A DNA stretch of 64,000 bases from an uncultured Dehalococcoidia bacterium (GCA_913048295.1 CAJWWK010000001.1:1-64000), one strand, 5' to 3'. Shown: positions 53,514-62,065, counted from the stretch's first letter. Program-made: numbers and translations. Notes: generated by a model not told the origin, from the letters alone.

Positions 53514-54545
53514 ATGTCGGCAGAACAGGAAGCAACTATTCAGACGTCCCGAATCCCGAGCATCGGTGCCATCGTAAAAGAGGCGCGCCCGCGGCAGATG
53601 GTAAAGAACGGTCTCGTGCTCGTTCCGCTGTTTTTCACTGTAAACATCTGGTACAGCGGCGACGATATCGCAGGAATGGCCGCAATTGTGGGTCGGGCAT
53701 TTGCTGCACTCGGTATTTTCGTGCTGTTGTCGGCCGCTGTCTATTTTATTAACGACTCAATCGATATCGATCAGGACCGCGCACACCCCCGAAAGCGGCA
53801 CCGCCCTATCGCGGCGGGTCGGATATCAGTTGGCTGGGCTATCGGGTTGGCAGTCGTGTTTATCGTTGGCGCGTTCGCTGCGTCGCTTGCGATTTCGGCA
53901 ATAATGCTGATCACTGTCGCCGCCTACCTCGCAACTAATGTCGTCTACAGCTGGTGGATTAAAAACGTTATTTTACTTGATGTTATGGCCGTGGCTTCGG
54001 GGTTTGTTTTACGTGCCGTGGCGGGGTCCGTCGCGATCGACCACGCGGTTATCGAGCGGTCGGGGGCAGCGGTCGAGCTGAATCTGACGATTTCGCCGTG
54101 GTTGTACGTGGTCACAGCACTGGGAGCGCTTTTCCTGGCCCTGGCAAAGCGCCGTGGAGAACTTTTCAGCGCGGGCGACAACTCGCAAGCGCATCGGTCG
54201 ATCCTCAGCGAATACTCGCTTCCCCTCCTCGACAACCTGATTAATGTGATTGCGACCGCGACTCTGATCGCGTACACGCTCTACACGTTCAGCACCGGAG
54301 TAGCAGAAGCCAATGTGCCGACCAATAACTCGATGATGCTCACGATACCGTTTGTCGCTTACGGCATCATGCGTTACCTGTATCTGATCCATGTACGGGG
54401 AGACGGCAAGGCACCCGAAGAAATTCTGATTCGCGACTGGCCACTTCGGATCAACATCTTCCTGTGGTTGATCACCGGCTCGTCGGTGCTGATATGGGAC
54501 CGCTTAGGTTCATGGGGTCTCATCTGGGATCGGTTCTTTAATTGA
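53514..54545 (+). CDS. UbiA-family prenyltransferase, decaprenyl-phosphate phosphoribosyltransferase-like
   Basis: A 343-aa integral membrane protein with about nine helices. The first aspartate-rich motif is NDSIDIDQDRAHPRKRHRPIAAG in pieces (80-102), the arrangement of DPPR synthases, which put 5-phosphoribose from PRPP on decaprenyl phosphate for arabinan or related envelope sugars. Second motif region: FLALAKRRGELFSAGDNSQAHRSIL. Membership of the superfamily is sure; the exact lipid acceptor is inferred. Confidence 0.9.
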   Translation: MSAEQEATIQTSRIPSIGAIVKEARPRQMVKNGLVLVPLFFTVNIWYSGDDIAGMAAIVGRAFAALGIFVLLSAAVYFINDSIDIDQDRAHPRKRHRPIAAGRISVGWAIGLAVVFIVGAFAASLAISAIMLITVAAYLATNVVYSWWIKNVILLDVMAVASGFVLRAVAGSVAIDHAVIERSGAAVELNLTISPWLYVVTALGALFLALAKRRGELFSAGDNSQAHRSILSEYSLPLLDNLINVIATATLIAYTLYTFSTGVAEANVPTNNSMMLTIPFVAYGIMRYLYLIHVRGDGKAPEEILIRDWPLRINIFLWLITGSSVLIWDRLGSWGLIWDRFFN

Positions 54546-54655
54546 TCGCGACCCCTCTGTCTTGGATTATCTGGAAAGGACACGGCGGCTGGTGAATCGT
54601 AAACTTCTAGGATTCGGCCCTACGCCATTACAGCACCTGAAGACGAACCCGGCCC

Positions 54656-56746
54656 ATGCCTGAATTCCCCGGTCGCGCAGATTTCTGGAACATTGGATAC
54701 CCGTACGCTGGAGCGCTGGTGTACCTGGTCGCTCCCATCGCATTGGCTTCGATTGCCTACGCAATCAGGCGCAGGTGGCGGGTGTGGCACACTGCCGTGG
54801 GCGAAGTTGAGCTCGGTCCAACTGCGGAGCGATGGAAGGCCTTTTTGGCCCTCGTGGCAACTGGCCTTGTTGCCCATCGTCAGTTCGTGAGAAGGCGCGA
54901 TCTCTATCCCGGAATTATGCATTTCGCGATTTTCTGGGGCTTCAGCATCCTGCTTCTCGCCACAACCGTCGCGGCCCTGGAATTCAACGCTGAAAAATAC
55001 CTGAACTGGGTCTGGCCGACGGCACACGTCCGCGTTCCACTCGGGTTCGCCTGGGACATCCTCGGGGGCGGGCTTGCAGCAGTCGGGCTTTCGATGGCCC
55101 TTTGGCGACGCTACGTAATGCGGCCGGAACGCCTTAACACCGCGCTCGACGATGGGTTTGTGATGACTTTTCTGTTTGGGCTGCTAATCACTGGGTTCCT
55201 GATCGAAGGGCTTCGCATTGGCGCGACTGAACTGAACCCTGCATCGATCTACTACGACCCGTCGGTGGCAGGCTGGTCGCCAATCGGTTGGGTCGTGGCA
55301 AAGAGCCTGCTCGGGATCGGATTCTCGGTGGGTTTCCTTGAAACTGCTCACGCAGCGACATGGTGGTTGCATGCCGGGATTTTCGCCGGCGCATTCGTTT
55401 ACGCGGCCCTCCGCTTCAGCCGCCTTACCCACATGATTGTCAGCCCGATGAACTGGTACTACCGGAGCCTGCAGCCGCGTGGTGGATTGAAGTCGATGGG
55501 TGACTTCGAGACACTCGAGACGTTCGGGGCGAAAGACCTGCCCGACCTCACATGGACCCAGCTAATGAGCTTCGACGCCTGCACCAATTGTGGTCGTTGC
55601 CAGGACGTGTGCCCCGCTTATTTATCGGGCAAACCACTTTCTCCACGAAAGCTGATCCAGGACATGCGCGGCTACATGGAGGAGCGGTCTCCGGTTTTGC
55701 TAGGCACGCCGGCAGGCGAAGCCCCGCCCGCCCCTGCCACGTCGATGGTCCACGATGCTGTGGGTGACGATGTTTTGTGGAGTTGCCTGACATGCGCGGC
55801 GTGCCTCGATGCGTGTCCCGTCGAGATCGACCACATCGAAACAATTGTCGATATGCGCCGATTCCTCACACTTGAAGAGGCCAGCACCCCCGACACCGCC
55901 CAATCGGCACTGCAATCGATCGAGCAGCGGGGTCATCCGTGGCGCGGGACGACGCTCACCCGTACTTCGTGGATGGACGGTCTCGATATTCCGACACTTG
56001 CCGAAAAGCCGGAATCGGAAGTACTGTTCTGGGTCGGATGCTCGGGGGCGCTGGTTCAGCGGGGCGTCGATACGACGCGGTCGATGGCGTCGGTGCTGCG
56101 CAAGGCGGGCGTCGACTTTGCGGTGCTGGGCGAGGAGGAGACCTGTACGGGCGATCCGGCCCGCAGGCTTGGCAACGAATACCTGTTCCAGATGCAGGCC
56201 GAGACGAACATCGGGACTTTCAAGCAATACGACGTGAAGAAGATCATCACGACCTGCCCGCACTGTTTCAACACGATGAAGAACGAGTACCCTCAGCTGG
56301 GCGGCAATTACGATGTAATTCACTATACGGCGTTTGTTGGCGAACTGCTCAAGCAGGGCAAACTGAGGCCGAACGAGGCGGGTATTGGCAGCATCGGGAC
56401 GGTTACCTACCACGACTCGTGTTATCTGGGTCGTCACAACGGCGAGTTCGAGGCTCCGAGGGAAATTATCAGTTCGATACCGGGACTGGACTTCGTCGAG
56501 ATGGACCAGAACCAGGAGCGGGCGTTCTGCTGCGGTGCAGGAGGGGGTCGGATGTGGATGGAGGAGGAGGGCGAGCGGGTGAACCATATGCGCACCGATC
56601 AGTTCCTTGAGACCGGTGCCGAGACGGTTGCCGTTTCCTGTCCGTTCTGCATCCAGATGTTCGACGAGGGCATTTCGTCAAAGGGACAGGAAGATACGAA
56701 GCGTGCGGTCGACCTGATCACGATCCTGGATCAGGCGACGGAGTGA
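54656..56746 (+). CDS. HdrD-like membrane Fe-S oxidoreductase
   Basis: A 696-aa fusion. The N-terminal third holds about five membrane helices resembling a nitrate-reductase-gamma-type cytochrome b (conserved histidines in LYPGIMHFAIFWGFSILLL and ATWWLHAGIF). A dicluster ferredoxin domain follows (CTNCGRCQDVC, Cys309-319; CLTCAACLDAC, Cys377-387). Two CCG domains close the chain (TTCPHCFNTMK, YHDSCYLGRHN, FCCGAGGGRMW, SCPFCIQMFDEG), as in HdrD and related quinone-linked oxidoreductases. It probably moves electrons between a soluble donor such as electron-transfer flavoprotein and the quinone pool; that donor is not encoded next to it. Confidence 0.9.
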   Translation: MPEFPGRADFWNIGYPYAGALVYLVAPIALASIAYAIRRRWRVWHTAVGEVELGPTAERWKAFLALVATGLVAHRQFVRRRDLYPGIMHFAIFWGFSILLLATTVAALEFNAEKYLNWVWPTAHVRVPLGFAWDILGGGLAAVGLSMALWRRYVMRPERLNTALDDGFVMTFLFGLLITGFLIEGLRIGATELNPASIYYDPSVAGWSPIGWVVAKSLLGIGFSVGFLETAHAATWWLHAGIFAGAFVYAALRFSRLTHMIVSPMNWYYRSLQPRGGLKSMGDFETLETFGAKDLPDLTWTQLMSFDACTNCGRCQDVCPAYLSGKPLSPRKLIQDMRGYMEERSPVLLGTPAGEAPPAPATSMVHDAVGDDVLWSCLTCAACLDACPVEIDHIETIVDMRRFLTLEEASTPDTAQSALQSIEQRGHPWRGTTLTRTSWMDGLDIPTLAEKPESEVLFWVGCSGALVQRGVDTTRSMASVLRKAGVDFAVLGEEETCTGDPARRLGNEYLFQMQAETNIGTFKQYDVKKIITTCPHCFNTMKNEYPQLGGNYDVIHYTAFVGELLKQGKLRPNEAGIGSIGTVTYHDSCYLGRHNGEFEAPREIISSIPGLDFVEMDQNQERAFCCGAGGGRMWMEEEGERVNHMRTDQFLETGAETVAVSCPFCIQMFDEGISSKGQEDTKRAVDLITILDQATE

Positions 56747-56806
56747 CGTTGCCCGGGGATGCGATGAAACATCCCTATCCGAATCGTCACCTGAAACCCA
56801 TGTCGT

Positions 56807-56926
56807 GATCCTGCACTTGATTCAGGATCTGCACCGTTCCTGCAGAGGCCACAGAATCACAGGAGTTGTCCCTGCGGCCTGCACTTTCACCCGCCCGAAT
56901 CTGATCCTGCAGCGAGTTCAGGATGA
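56807..56926. repeat. Pair of palindromic GATCCTG-CAGGATC elements
   Basis: Two hairpins of the same design lie about 96 nt apart: GATCCTG-CACTTGATT-CAGGATC (56807-56829, perfect 7-bp stem) and GATCCTG-CAGCGAGTT-CAGGAT(G) (56903-56926). The 286-nt spacer between the HdrD-like gene and the methyltransferase is composed largely of such sequence. They look like dispersed REP-type repeats. The N-terminal 76 codons of the track ORF from 56805 run through this repeat and are not believed. Confidence 0.65.
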
Positions 56927-57032
56927 CAACGTCCGGTCGGTTGCGAATTCCTGCAGTCGCACGGTTTCCTCAACACCGGTCAATTTCGATTCGCGCTATT
57001 GCGCGGCAACTGCTAGCATCCGTGTACAGAAG

Positions 57033-57980
57033 ATGCCACGTCGATCAAAAGCCACACCGAAGCAGCGCCCTACCAGTACTTCGTCATTCGGGACGAATGG
57101 AAGATTCAGCCACGATTCTTCCGGGTACTACGCGCGTGCGCTGCAGCCCGGGGATCGGGAAAATCTCGACAAGAAGCCTGAATCTGAACAGGCGGTACCA
57201 GCCGACATTCTCGACAGATTTTTCGCCCACTCAAGCGAGAGCATGGGCGAGCTTCCCGACCGCTCGATTCACCTCATGGTCACGTCACCCCCATATAACG
57301 TTGGCAAGGATTATGACGACGACCTGACGCACGACCAGTTCATGACGCTGATCGGCAACGTGATGCGCGAAACCTACCGGGTCCTTGTCGATGGGGGTCG
57401 CGCTCTTGTCAACGTCGCAAATCTGGGTCGCAAGCCGTACATTCCGCTGCACGCATACGTGATCGAGCAGGCGGCGCTGGTAGGGTTCCACATGCGGGGC
57501 GAGATCATCTGGAACAAGTCGGCTGGCGCCGGGGTATCGACCGCCTGGGGCAGCTGGATGTCGCCGTCGAACCCGACTCTCCGCGACACCCATGAGTACA
57601 TCCTCGTCTTCCAGAAAGTGCCTTTTGGCCGGAAACCGCTCGAAGGGCGAGAGTCGACCATCAAGAAGGACGAATTCTTAGAATTTACCAAGAGCGTGTG
57701 GTCGTTCGCTCCCCAGTCGGCCAAGCAGGCCGGGCACCCTGCTCCGTTCCCGGAAGAACTTCCCCGGCGGGCGATTGAGCTTTATACATTCTCGGGCGAG
57801 GTGGTGCTCGACCCGTTCATGGGTACCGGTTCGACTGCACTGGCAGCCGCGAAGAACGGTCGTCATTTTGTTGGATACGACGTATCTTCAGAGTACGTGG
57901 AACTGGCACAACAACGATTTGATGCCCATGCCGCAGGCAAGAAATTCAAACCTCCGAAGATGACGACCAGGAAATCATGA
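57033..57980 (+). CDS. DNA methyltransferase, probable N4-cytosine type II modification enzyme
   Basis: Read from ATG 57033 (MPRRSKATPKQRP) it has 315 aa; the longer ORF from 56805 covers repeat DNA. The catalytic motif TSPPY (84-88) comes before the SAM motif LDPFMGTGST (D260-T268), the beta-class order. SPPY favours N4-cytosine methylation, although some N6-adenine enzymes share it. The segment between contains GRALVNVANLGRK and IIWNKS. It overlaps the following gene by 4 nt (ATGA), which points to a restriction-modification pair. The ribosome site is weak (AGAAG). Confidence 0.9.
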   Translation: MPRRSKATPKQRPTSTSSFGTNGRFSHDSSGYYARALQPGDRENLDKKPESEQAVPADILDRFFAHSSESMGELPDRSIHLMVTSPPYNVGKDYDDDLTHDQFMTLIGNVMRETYRVLVDGGRALVNVANLGRKPYIPLHAYVIEQAALVGFHMRGEIIWNKSAGAGVSTAWGSWMSPSNPTLRDTHEYILVFQKVPFGRKPLEGRESTIKKDEFLEFTKSVWSFAPQSAKQAGHPAPFPEELPRRAIELYTFSGEVVLDPFMGTGSTALAAAKNGRHFVGYDVSSEYVELAQQRFDAHAAGKKFKPPKMTTRKS

Positions 57981-58597
57981 CTCGTACCCTTGCCGAACTG
58001 CTCGAAGAGGAGCGAGACAGGATTATCTCGGTGGTTCATCGGGAGGCTGAGGCATCTGGATGGTCGCAGCTGAGCAACTCGAGAAAGTCGGCCCTCTATC
58101 AGGCGTGGGAGTCGCAGTACGACCTTTCGCACGCCACGCTCAAAGACGGCATTATGAAGGGCTTCGATGCCGCCCAGGGGATTCCGAAAAAAGCCGAGGC
58201 TGAAATCCAGGAAGAGGTGGTGCGAATAATCGGTCTGGCAGGGATCAATGTGATCGAACAGGCGCAGATGTGGACCGGCAAGGAGCGGGCCGACCTGCTG
58301 ATCGGCTTCAGTACTAAGTTCCCGACTCATGTAATCGAGGTCGAGCGCGCCGATTCGTGGTCGGAGGGTCTCAGGCAGGCGTTGTGGTACCAGGCAGCGA
58401 TCTTCAAGGCCGAGCGACGACACGTATTGCCGCTGCTGCTGCTGTTTGGAAACACGACTGCCGAGCGCTTCGAACAGGTGCTAGCGACCTGCGACCACAA
58501 CCATGTAACGCTCTGTACGCATCGGTTGGAGCTCGATGGCCGGCCCGAGGTTGAACATTCACTTGGCGCGCTGCTGAACGGGCCGCTACAGGGATAA
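57977..58597 (+). CDS. Putative type II restriction endonuclease partner
   Basis: A 206-aa protein with no confidently recognised family. Position argues for function: it starts inside the methyltransferase stop (ATGA) with nothing else between. The segment RADLLIGF...HVIEVERADSWSEGLRQALWYQ (104-139) resembles a PD-(D/E)xK nuclease core, with Asp106 and the pair Glu121/Glu123, followed by a QxxxY-like helix; the usual lysine is not obvious. The N-terminal half is helical with many charged residues. It could also be a non-catalytic partner. Confidence 0.65.
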   Translation: MTRTLAELLEEERDRIISVVHREAEASGWSQLSNSRKSALYQAWESQYDLSHATLKDGIMKGFDAAQGIPKKAEAEIQEEVVRIIGLAGINVIEQAQMWTGKERADLLIGFSTKFPTHVIEVERADSWSEGLRQALWYQAAIFKAERRHVLPLLLLFGNTTAERFEQVLATCDHNHVTLCTHRLELDGRPEVEHSLGALLNGPLQG

Positions 58598-58727
58598 TTT
58601 TTTCTGGCGAACCGCGCTTCGGCGCCGCAACTGAAACATGAGCCGCGGCGTATTCGCATCTGACGAATCTAACCCGGCGTACCAGTAACTGAACTCCTAA
58701 TCGGAAACGGTAATACAGGAAATCACA

Positions 58728-59213
58728 TTGTTCGAAACTATCAACCAGTATTCTGCAGTCATCGCCATCCCGGGATTCCTGGTGGCAATGTTCGCATTGC
58801 TGCCCGTCAGAAGCTGGCGCAGGCGCATCCCGCTCTATTCCGGGGTCGCGATCGCCGGGGTAGTAGCAATGCTCGTTCTGCAGCCCGGCGACAGCACGGT
58901 AGCGAGCGATGCCGAGGCCCGGGACATCATCGTTTACGGGCAGCCTGTTTTCGTGGAGTTTTTCTCAAATACCTGAAGCGTTTGCCTGGCATCAGAACCG
59001 ATCATTCGTTCACTCGAGGGCGAAGTCGGCGACGAGGTTCAGTTTCTCAAGCTGAACGTACAGGATGCCATTGTGAACCAGTTGGTTCGCGACTACAGGG
59101 CCTACATAACGCCCACGTTCCTGGTTATTGGCCGTGACGGCGAGGTAATTTGGCGCCAGGGGGGCGGTTTGCTGAAAAAAGGGGATGCGCTCGCAGCCCT
59201 GAACTCACAGTAG
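58728..59213 (+). CDS. Membrane-anchored thioredoxin-like protein with in-frame UGA at the CxxC position (candidate selenoprotein)
   Basis: The ORF track stops at 58976, but that TGA is followed in the same frame by 78 sense codons to TAG (59211-59213). They complete a thioredoxin fold: EFFSNT-U-SVCLASEPIIRSLE, VQFLKLNVQD and YITPTFLVIGRDGEVIW, with the cis-proline TPTF. The UGA (codon 83) falls exactly where the first active-site cysteine should be, giving UxxC (Sec83, Cys86). Two hydrophobic segments near the N-terminus (about 9-27 and 36-53) anchor it in the membrane. It starts at TTG 58728, with AGGA 8 nt upstream. Reading UGA as selenocysteine gives 161 aa. The alternative is a point-mutated pseudogene or a sequencing error of a TGC or TGT codon. 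Confidence 0.75.
58974..59024 (+). promoter_or_regulatory. Possible bacterial SECIS-like stem-loop at the UGA
   Basis: Directly after UGA (58974-58976), a lower stem of about 7 bp can form (TTTGCCT with GGGCGAA, 58981-58987 and 59018-59024). An upper hairpin GAAC-CGA-TCAT-TCG-TTC has its loop about 25 nt from the UGA. The distance fits bacterial SECIS elements. The loop lacks the G/U features of the E. coli fdhF element, so this is only suggestive. Confidence 0.35.
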
Positions 59214-59315
59214 ACGGGAATTCGCCAGAGGATCCTCACCCCTGATATTTACCGAAATGACGGGGCACATCCACAGAGATTCCTCCGCAAGAGACGGGAA
59301 ACCGGGTAATAGAAG

Positions 59316-60173
59316 TTAATTCCGATCAAGACGCGCAGTGATTTCTTCGCGTGACGGGCAACCTGTCATGCCCTCGGACTCTATTGCGACTGCTGCCGCC
59401 CCTGCCGCGTAGCGGGCTGCGTCTTCAAGGTGATTACGCTCGTTGAGGGCAATCACAAACGCGGTTGCCCAGATATCACCGGCCCCTGTGACGTCAACGG
59501 GAGAGGCGGAAATCGCTGGCGCTTCGAGCCATGTTCCGGATTGCCAGATTCTTGCCCCCAGCGCCCCGCGGGTAATACAAATGATCTCGCCTAGATCGAA
59601 CAACTGCCGCTCGGGCAGGTCTTGGACTTCGGATTCCGATGTGACGACCACATTCCATTTTCGACCACCCGCCAGCGATGACGGCAGGCTGTTGCCGTGG
59701 GTTATCACACCGTCGGGTCCCCATCTGCGCAGCCAACCGGAAGGGATGAGGCATGACAGTCCGGAATTAAACCAGCTCACGCAGTCGGTTGGCAGTTCGT
59801 GGAGCAGCGGTCCGGCAAATAGAATGTCTGGCTGTGTCCAACTTTCCGGCAAGGATACCTGCGGTATTTTGTTGCCTGATGCGAGCAGCACCTGCGATCG
59901 TTCACCAGAATCGTAGTAGTTGGCGAATGTAGATGTGTGTTCACTCTCTGTGACACGGACATCGATACCGGCGAGGACTTCCCGCACCGGGTAGTCCTGA
60001 TCGACAGCCGTGAGGATTCCGGTGCTGAAGCCGTGCTTCCTGGCGGTGAGGGCGGCGTAGGCGGCTGCTCCGCCCGGCGTGTGGTGACTCGGCGGACCGT
60101 TATCGACGATATTTACATCGAACGAAAGGTGACCGATCGCTACGAAGCTGGGTGATGGGGAGTTGTTAGTCAC
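59316..60173 (-). CDS. PfkB-family sugar or nucleoside kinase
   Basis: A 285-aa ribokinase-fold kinase. The N-terminal half has GGAAAYAALTARKHG (34-48), the substrate-side glycine motif. The C-terminal signature is PVDVTGAGDIWATAFVIAL with the catalytic base Asp233. Substrate cannot be assigned; the chain is shorter than typical ribokinases (about 300). It follows jag by 13 nt, so it may be read with the rnpA-yidC-jag unit. Confidence 0.9.
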   Translation of the reverse strand: MTNNSPSPSFVAIGHLSFDVNIVDNGPPSHHTPGGAAAYAALTARKHGFSTGILTAVDQDYPVREVLAGIDVRVTESEHTSTFANYYDSGERSQVLLASGNKIPQVSLPESWTQPDILFAGPLLHELPTDCVSWFNSGLSCLIPSGWLRRWGPDGVITHGNSLPSSLAGGRKWNVVVTSESEVQDLPERQLFDLGEIICITRGALGARIWQSGTWLEAPAISASPVDVTGAGDIWATAFVIALNERNHLEDAARYAAGAAAVAIESEGMTGCPSREEITARLDRN

Positions 60174-60186
60174 CTGCCTGTAGCAC

Positions 60187-61203
60187 CTAATCCAGTGGGA
60201 AGATTACTACCCTGCGCTGGTTTCCTTCGCCTTCCGATTCGGTACGTACTTCGGGGTGGTCGGCCAGCGACATGTGGACGATGCGTCGTTCGGCCGGCGA
60301 CATCGGCTCAAGGCTGTCTTCCCGTCCGCTCGATGCCACCCGTCCCGCGGTGCGGTGGGCGAGCCTGCGTAACATTTGATAGCGGCGTTCCCGGTAGTCT
60401 TCAATATCTATCGCTACGTACGCTTTGCGGCCCAGCTGGCGGCTGGTAATCATGCGAATAAGGAACTGGAGCGCCTGGAGTGTTTCACCGCGCCTGCCGA
60501 TCAACAGTCCTGCGTCCTGGCCTTCGATTTCGAAAACAAGTGATCCCTCTTCATCGTCATCACGGACATAAGTATCGGCAATAACGCCCATTGCACCCAG
60601 GAAGTAGTCGAGGAGTTCTGACACAAGTTGTTCAGCTTCCTCGTCTTTTTCCCGCGGGACCGGCGGTGAGGAATCCCTGGGCGCAGTTGATCGAAAGGAC
60701 CCACGCTCATCACGTCGCTCTTTAGATTCGGTCTCTTCGCCAGCACGTGATTGTTGCTCGCTCTCGGTGCGGGGAGACTCATCGCCCCGGCCCTGGTCAT
60801 TTCGGTTGCGTCCGCGGCCGCGGCCACGACCCCGGCCCCTGCCGCGGCTCCTGCCCCCGGGTCCACGGGCACTGCGCCCTTCCTCCTCGGGTTCACTGGA
60901 GGTTTCGCTCCGATCCCCATCGTTTTCCGAACGATCATCGGTCGGTTCGTACGACGCCTTTTCAGCGACCGCAGGCTCATCGACGTCTTCGAGCTCGTCG
61001 ATAGCAAAGGCCGGGTTGTTCTCGTCGAGTGAGGAGATCTCGATTTCAGCGGTCTCGCCACCGAAACCGAGGATCCCCGAACGACCGGGCCTAATTACCC
61101 TAATGTCTACGTCTTCGAGTTCTACGCGCAGTTCGGCGAGAGCGGTTTCGGTTGCTTCGTCGACCGTCTTTCCTGAGAACTTCCGTGCTCTTGTCATCGT
61201 CAT
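60187..61203 (-). CDS. jag: Jag/KhpB RNA-binding protein
   Basis: A 338-aa protein from ATG 61203 (AAGGAG 4 nt upstream; a second ATG two codons in is possible). The N-terminal Jag_N domain (ARKFSGKTVDEATETALAELR) is followed by a long disordered linker with acidic, RG-repeat (RGRGRGRGRGRNR) and Arg/Ser stretches (about 70-200). Then come a KH domain (GLLIGRRGETLQALQFLI) and an R3H domain (LEPMSPAERRIVHMSLADHPEVRTES). KhpB acts in RNA-based control of cell division and envelope growth. Its first 104 nt overlap the end of yidC in another frame. Confidence 0.93.
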   Translation of the reverse strand: MTMTRARKFSGKTVDEATETALAELRVELEDVDIRVIRPGRSGILGFGGETAEIEISSLDENNPAFAIDELEDVDEPAVAEKASYEPTDDRSENDGDRSETSSEPEEEGRSARGPGGRSRGRGRGRGRGRGRNRNDQGRGDESPRTESEQQSRAGEETESKERRDERGSFRSTAPRDSSPPVPREKDEEAEQLVSELLDYFLGAMGVIADTYVRDDDEEGSLVFEIEGQDAGLLIGRRGETLQALQFLIRMITSRQLGRKAYVAIDIEDYRERRYQMLRRLAHRTAGRVASSGREDSLEPMSPAERRIVHMSLADHPEVRTESEGEGNQRRVVIFPLD

Positions 61204-62065
61204 CTGACTCCTTCGGACTGGACGTTTGTCCCTTTGGTGCATTGGCTTCGGCCGCGACCTGCGCCGCCCGTTCAGCCCTGCTCGTTTCCGTACCCAGGAA
61301 CGATCGCCCGAACAGTTCGATTGGTTGCTTGCCGCCGACGTAGTACTGAATTACCACGCCGACAATGTTTGAGAACAGGATGTAGACGGCCAGACCAGCC
61401 GGGAACTGCCAGGTGAACGCGCCGAACATGATCGGCATCATCCACAGCATCATCTGGTTGGTCTGACGTTGCCGCGGGTCCGACGTCGGGTTCGTGGTCA
61501 TCTTCTGCTGCAGGAACATCGATGCGCCCACCAGGAGCGGCAGGGCGTAGTTCCACGGCACCGCCGCGGCAGAAACAAGGTCCACGAGCGATATGCCGAG
61601 GAACTGGCTATCGAACGGGACCGATGAAATAGCAGGGTTCCAGCCGTAGAACAGGCCTGAAAGGTTCGCCAGACCCTCTGGCGTCGATGGCATGGTGCGG
61701 AGAATCGCGCGGTAGAACCCGATCCAGATCGGCATCTGGACAATCATGGGGCCGAGACAGCCGATCGGGCTTACGCCGGCGGTCTTATAAAGCGCCATGG
61801 TTTCGGTCGACATGGCGCGCCGTGCATCGCCTTTTTCACCCTTGTATTTTTCCTGAATCGCTTTCAGCTTCGGCTGGATGCCCTGCATCTTCTTCATCTG
61901 GCGGGTCTGACGTACAGTCAGGGGGATCATCGCAAGGCGAATGAGAATAGTGAAGACGATGATGCTGAGTCCGAAATTGTTGAAAAGCAGCTTATACAGT
62001 AGCGCGAGGCTGTTAATCATCGGGCGCATGATCACTTCGAGCCAGAGGATGCCAAATATCTCCAT
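61100..62065 (-). CDS. yidC: Membrane protein insertase YidC/Oxa1, short type
   Basis: A 321-aa insertase without the large periplasmic domain of proteobacterial YidC. About five membrane segments; typical blocks: GLSIIVFTILIRLAMIPLTVRQ with the conserved groove arginine, GCLGPMIVQMPIWIGFYRAI and MMLWMMPIMFGAFTWQFPAGLAVYI. The C-terminus is hydrophilic and very basic (RRSNRNRSRRTARRTRRRRH), fitting ribosome docking, and this end is encoded by DNA that also encodes the Jag N-terminus in another frame (104-nt overlap). GGGAGG lies 8 nt before the ATG. Confidence 0.94.
   Translation of the reverse strand: MEIFGILWLEVIMRPMINSLALLYKLLFNNFGLSIIVFTILIRLAMIPLTVRQTRQMKKMQGIQPKLKAIQEKYKGEKGDARRAMSTETMALYKTAGVSPIGCLGPMIVQMPIWIGFYRAILRTMPSTPEGLANLSGLFYGWNPAISSVPFDSQFLGISLVDLVSAAAVPWNYALPLLVGASMFLQQKMTTNPTSDPRQRQTNQMMLWMMPIMFGAFTWQFPAGLAVYILFSNIVGVVIQYYVGGKQPIELFGRSFLGTETSRAERAAQVAAEANAPKGQTSSPKESDDDDKSTEVLRKDGRRSNRNRSRRTARRTRRRRH

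Noticed and set aside
55700-56587. 295-aa minus-strand ORF over the HdrD-like gene
   Set aside because: Antisense to the conserved CCG domains; no plausible start or family.
56805-57032. Upstream extension of the methyltransferase (first 76 codons of the track ORF)
   Set aside because: It runs through palindromic repeat DNA and has no family-like sequence; ATG 57033 gives a sensible N-terminus.
58728-58976. Calling the 82-aa ORF as a complete small membrane protein
   Set aside because: The same frame continues after TGA with a full thioredoxin half, so the short ORF is only the first part of a longer gene.
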